From NCBI RefSeq assembly GCF_025515305.1, contig NZ_JAOPHT010000003.1:248001-312000 (forward strand): a DNA stretch of 64,000 nucleotides, given 5' to 3'. This stretch comes from Roseicyclus sediminis. Its GTDB lineage: Bacteria > Pseudomonadota > Alphaproteobacteria > Rhodobacterales > Rhodobacteraceae. Of the stretch, positions 62,182-64,000 are shown piece by piece. A model generated the notes under the pieces. It saw only the letters and a program-made list of their open reading frames with translations, did not search any database and was not told where the DNA came from. The position numbers and the translations under genes were made by a program. Position 1 is the first letter of the stretch, and every line of letters starts with the position of its first letter.

Positions 62182-62682
62182 ATGGCAAGGAACACGCGTT
62201 TCAACCTTTTTACCCTGGGGACGGCAGCATTCGTCGTGGCGATCGCGGTCGCGGCCGGACAGGCCCGGTCCCAAAGCCTCGATGTCGGTCTCACCGGCGA
62301 CCTCAAGCGCGGTGACCTTGGCGGGACGCTCGAACTCCACGGGCTTCCGGTGTTCACGCAGCCCAGCGGGATCTCCGGTGGCTGGGGTGTCGCGGCGCGG
62401 GCCGAAACCGATGGCGACGTCTGGGTCGGCGGCGGCTTCGTCCTCGACGTTCCGCTGTCGGACGCCGCCTTCGTCGAGGCGAGCTTCATGCCCGGCTTCT
62501 ACCACCCCGGCGACACCGAACTGGGCGGCAACCTGCAGTTCCGCTCGCTCGTGGGGGTCGGCTGGCGTGTGTCGCCTGCGGGGGCTGTGATTCTCAGCCT
62601 CGACCACATGTCGAACGCCGGGCTCGAGGACTTTAATCCGGGCACCGAGACGGTTGCACTCCGCTACCGGATGGAGTTCTGA
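62182..62682 (+). CDS. PagL-like lipid A 3-O-deacylase (acyloxyacyl hydrolase)
   Basis: A 166-residue secreted beta-barrel protein. The signal peptide covers about residues 1-31 (ending 'AGQARSQ'). The C-terminal region 'DHMSNAGLEDFNPGTETV' carries the PagL catalytic pattern: H142, S144 (H-x-S) and E156, 12 residues after the serine, as in Pseudomonas PagL, plus the nearby Asn and Gly. The terminal 'YRMEF' ends in phenylalanine. This points to removal of the 3-linked acyl chain from lipid A in the outer membrane. Overall similarity was not searched. Confidence 0.75.
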   Translation: MARNTRFNLFTLGTAAFVVAIAVAAGQARSQSLDVGLTGDLKRGDLGGTLELHGLPVFTQPSGISGGWGVAARAETDGDVWVGGGFVLDVPLSDAAFVEASFMPGFYHPGDTELGGNLQFRSLVGVGWRVSPAGAVILSLDHMSNAGLEDFNPGTETVALRYRMEF

Positions 62683-62722
62683 TCCCGCGAGCCAGCCGAC
62701 AGACCGGGACGGACAAGACGCC

Positions 62723-63379
62723 ATGCCCCTTGCCGACATAACCGAGCGCCTGCACGCTGCGCTGGCCGCCGCAGGCCGGCCGGAGGACGACGCGACCCTG
62801 ATCGCGGTCTCCAAGGTGCAGCCGCCGGAGCGCGTCGAGCCCGTCTTGCGCGAAGGCCACCGTGTCTTCGGCGAAAACCGGGTCCAGGAAGCGCAGGGCC
62901 GCTGGCCCGACTTCCAGGCGCGGTACGACGGAATCGAGCTTCACCTGATCGGGCCCTTGCAGACCAACAAGGCCCGCGCCGCGGTCGAGATGTTCGACGC
63001 GATCCACACCGTGGACCGGCCGAAACTCGCCGCGACGCTGGCCCGTCTGGCCCAGGAGCGGGGGGCCTGCCCCGACCTCTTCATCCAGGTGAACACCGGG
63101 GAAGAGCCGCAGAAGGCCGGGTGCATGCCCGCCGAAGTCGATGCCTTCGTGGCCGAGGTGCGGGGCATGGACCTGCCGCTTGCCGGGCTCATGTGCATCC
63201 CGCCCGTCGAGGAAGAGCCGAGCCTGCACTTCGCGCTTCTGGCCAAGATGGCGGAGCGCAACGGGCTTCGGGGCCTTTCGATGGGCATGAGCGCCGATTT
63301 CGAGAAGGCCATCGCGTTCGGCGCGACCCATGTCCGCGTCGGTTCCGCGATCTTCGGGGAACGGGCCTACGAACTCTAG
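62723..63379 (+). CDS. YggS/PLPBP-family pyridoxal-phosphate homeostasis protein
   Basis: A 218-residue PLP-binding protein that controls free PLP and amino acid balance; it has no known catalysis. The PLP lysine is K31 in 'LIAVSKVQPPERV', and 'FGENRVQEAQ', 'HLIGPLQTNKARAAV', 'LFIQVNTGEEPQKAGC' and 'GLSMGMSADFEKAIAFG' are the family landmarks. ATG 62723 is chosen over 62654, which would overlap the PagL-like gene. It converges with the L,D-transpeptidase gene (overlap of four bases). Confidence 0.93.
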   Translation: MPLADITERLHAALAAAGRPEDDATLIAVSKVQPPERVEPVLREGHRVFGENRVQEAQGRWPDFQARYDGIELHLIGPLQTNKARAAVEMFDAIHTVDRPKLAATLARLAQERGACPDLFIQVNTGEEPQKAGCMPAEVDAFVAEVRGMDLPLAGLMCIPPVEEEPSLHFALLAKMAERNGLRGLSMGMSADFEKAIAFGATHVRVGSAIFGERAYEL

Positions 63380-63888
63380 CGCCGGGCCATCGGCTCCGGC
63401 ACGACAAGGCGCGTGTCGTAGCCGATCTTCGTCACGATCCGTCTCAGGTGCCCCGGCGAAAGTGCGATGCAGCCTTCCGTCGGTCGCCCCGGCGCGCGCC
63501 AGCGGTGGAGGAAGATCGCCGATCCCCGCCCCCTTTCGGCATAGGGCCAGTTCCAGTCCGTGAGCAGGACGAGGTCATAGAGCCGGTCACCCCGAAACAG
63601 GCGTTCCGCCGACCATGAGTATGGCACGCGCACCATGAGGTTGTAGTCCTCGTGCCGCGGGTCGTCGGACCACAGGTCGCCCGGACGGATCGGCAGCGCC
63701 CAATCGCACGGCCGCGACATCCGGTCCGGCCGATAGAGGCAGCCGACGATCCGGTGGACGCCCGCGGGCGTCGCTCCGTCGCCCTCACGCTTGTTCAGCG
63801 TCACGCCGGAACGCCCGACCGTGCAGGGATAGGTCACGCCCCGGAACCTCAGGCCCATCGGCGTCAGCACCATGTCGCTTGGGGTCAT
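63376..63888 (-). CDS. L,D-transpeptidase family (YkuD-type) protein
   Basis: A 170-residue protein with the L,D-transpeptidase catalytic motif: H128 in 'AIFLHRWRAPGRPTEGC' and the nucleophile C140 in 'TEGCIALS'. It would form 3-3 crosslinks or attach proteins to peptidoglycan. No signal peptide is visible, so export is unclear. ATG 63888 is the only start with a suitable length. The end overlaps the YggS-type gene by four bases. Confidence 0.87.
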   Translation of the reverse strand: MTPSDMVLTPMGLRFRGVTYPCTVGRSGVTLNKREGDGATPAGVHRIVGCLYRPDRMSRPCDWALPIRPGDLWSDDPRHEDYNLMVRVPYSWSAERLFRGDRLYDLVLLTDWNWPYAERGRGSAIFLHRWRAPGRPTEGCIALSPGHLRRIVTKIGYDTRLVVPEPMARR

Positions 63889-63904
63889 GCGTCCTTGCCG
63901 CCTC

Positions 63905-64000
63905 TCAGACGCCCTGCACGATGCGCAGGTCGGTGTCGGCGATGGCCTCGCGGATCGTCCGGGCGGCGGTGTATCCGGCCGATTCGTAGAAACGGCGCGC
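63905..64000 (-). CDS. GNAT-type acetyltransferase, C-terminal end (rest outside window)
   Basis: The last 31 codons of a minus-strand gene, with stop TGA at 63905-63907. The visible 'ARRFYESAGYTAARTIRE' matches the conserved C-terminal helix and strand of GNAT N-acetyltransferases (FYExxGF-like). The substrate cannot be inferred from this fragment. It is 17 bases upstream of the L,D-transpeptidase start, so the two are probably in one operon. Confidence 0.6.
   Translation of the reverse strand, partial: ARRFYESAGYTAARTIREAIADTDLRIVQGV

Overview
The window looks like chromosomal DNA from a GC-rich alphaproteobacterium of the Rhodobacteraceae (Roseobacter/Rhodobacter lineage). Signs of this are a petP-petR pair, ccrM directly behind rnhB, several alphaproteobacterial families of unknown function (DUF2794, DUF2125, DUF3576, DUF721), an xseB-ispA-dxs cluster, a leuS-lptE-holA cluster, and tandem GC-rich porin genes. 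No rRNA, tRNA, CRISPR array, transposase, integrase or phage gene was seen. The region is dense core-type chromosome with a few accessory islets. All calls come from reading the sequence; no database was searched.

Layout. 1-2.1 kb: end of hslO, a CoA-type Nudix hydrolase and the CCA-adding enzyme. 2.3-10.3 kb: LysE-type exporter, a heterodimeric ABC exporter pair, VOC protein, a TrmA/RlmD-type RNA methyltransferase, a bacterial voltage-gated sodium channel and an ACR3 arsenite carrier. 10.3-15.5 kb (minus strand): petP-petR, an acetoin/histone-deacetylase-type enzyme, xseB, ispA and dxs. 15.7-19.7 kb: ilvE, DUF2794, NlpC/P60 peptidase, leucyl aminopeptidase. 19.9-21.9 kb: carbonic anhydrase, SbtA-type bicarbonate transporter and a short SbtB-like PII protein, which look like one inorganic-carbon operon. 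22-24.8 kb: DUF4139 protein and asd. 24.9-29.1 kb: MFS carrier, iron-binding protein and iron permease (convergent). 29.2-34.3 kb: a GntR regulator divergent from three translationally coupled Gfo/Idh/MocA oxidoreductases and uxuA, a sugar-acid catabolic operon.

34.3-36.0 kb holds the least familiar locus: a membrane protein with two transmembrane helices and a C-terminal OmpR-type winged helix, overlapped by a small secreted two-cysteine protein and divergent from a second secreted four-cysteine protein. A palindrome and a 21-bp-phased direct repeat lie between them. I suggest it is an undescribed membrane one-component signalling unit.

36.1-46.6 kb: rnhB, ccrM (three GANTC sites upstream), bicupin, NAD(P)-binding protein, alkB, mutY, dciA-like DUF721, DsbA-type protein, CoA-transferase, lpxK and waaA. 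46.8-59.1 kb: CysQ-like phosphatase, pmbA, DUF2125, SDR, enoyl-CoA hydratase, HNH protein and a flavoprotein sharing a CATG start, GST, then leuS-lptE-holA and DUF3576. 59.8-64.0 kb: two tandem porins with matching terminators, a PagL-like lipid A deacylase, a YggS-type PLP protein, an L,D-transpeptidase and the end of a GNAT acetyltransferase.

Together the window mixes envelope biogenesis (lpxK, waaA, lptE, porins, PagL-like, L,D-transpeptidase, NlpC/P60), isoprenoid supply, replication and chromosome methylation (holA, dciA, ccrM, mutY), inorganic-carbon and iron uptake, and hexuronate-type catabolism.
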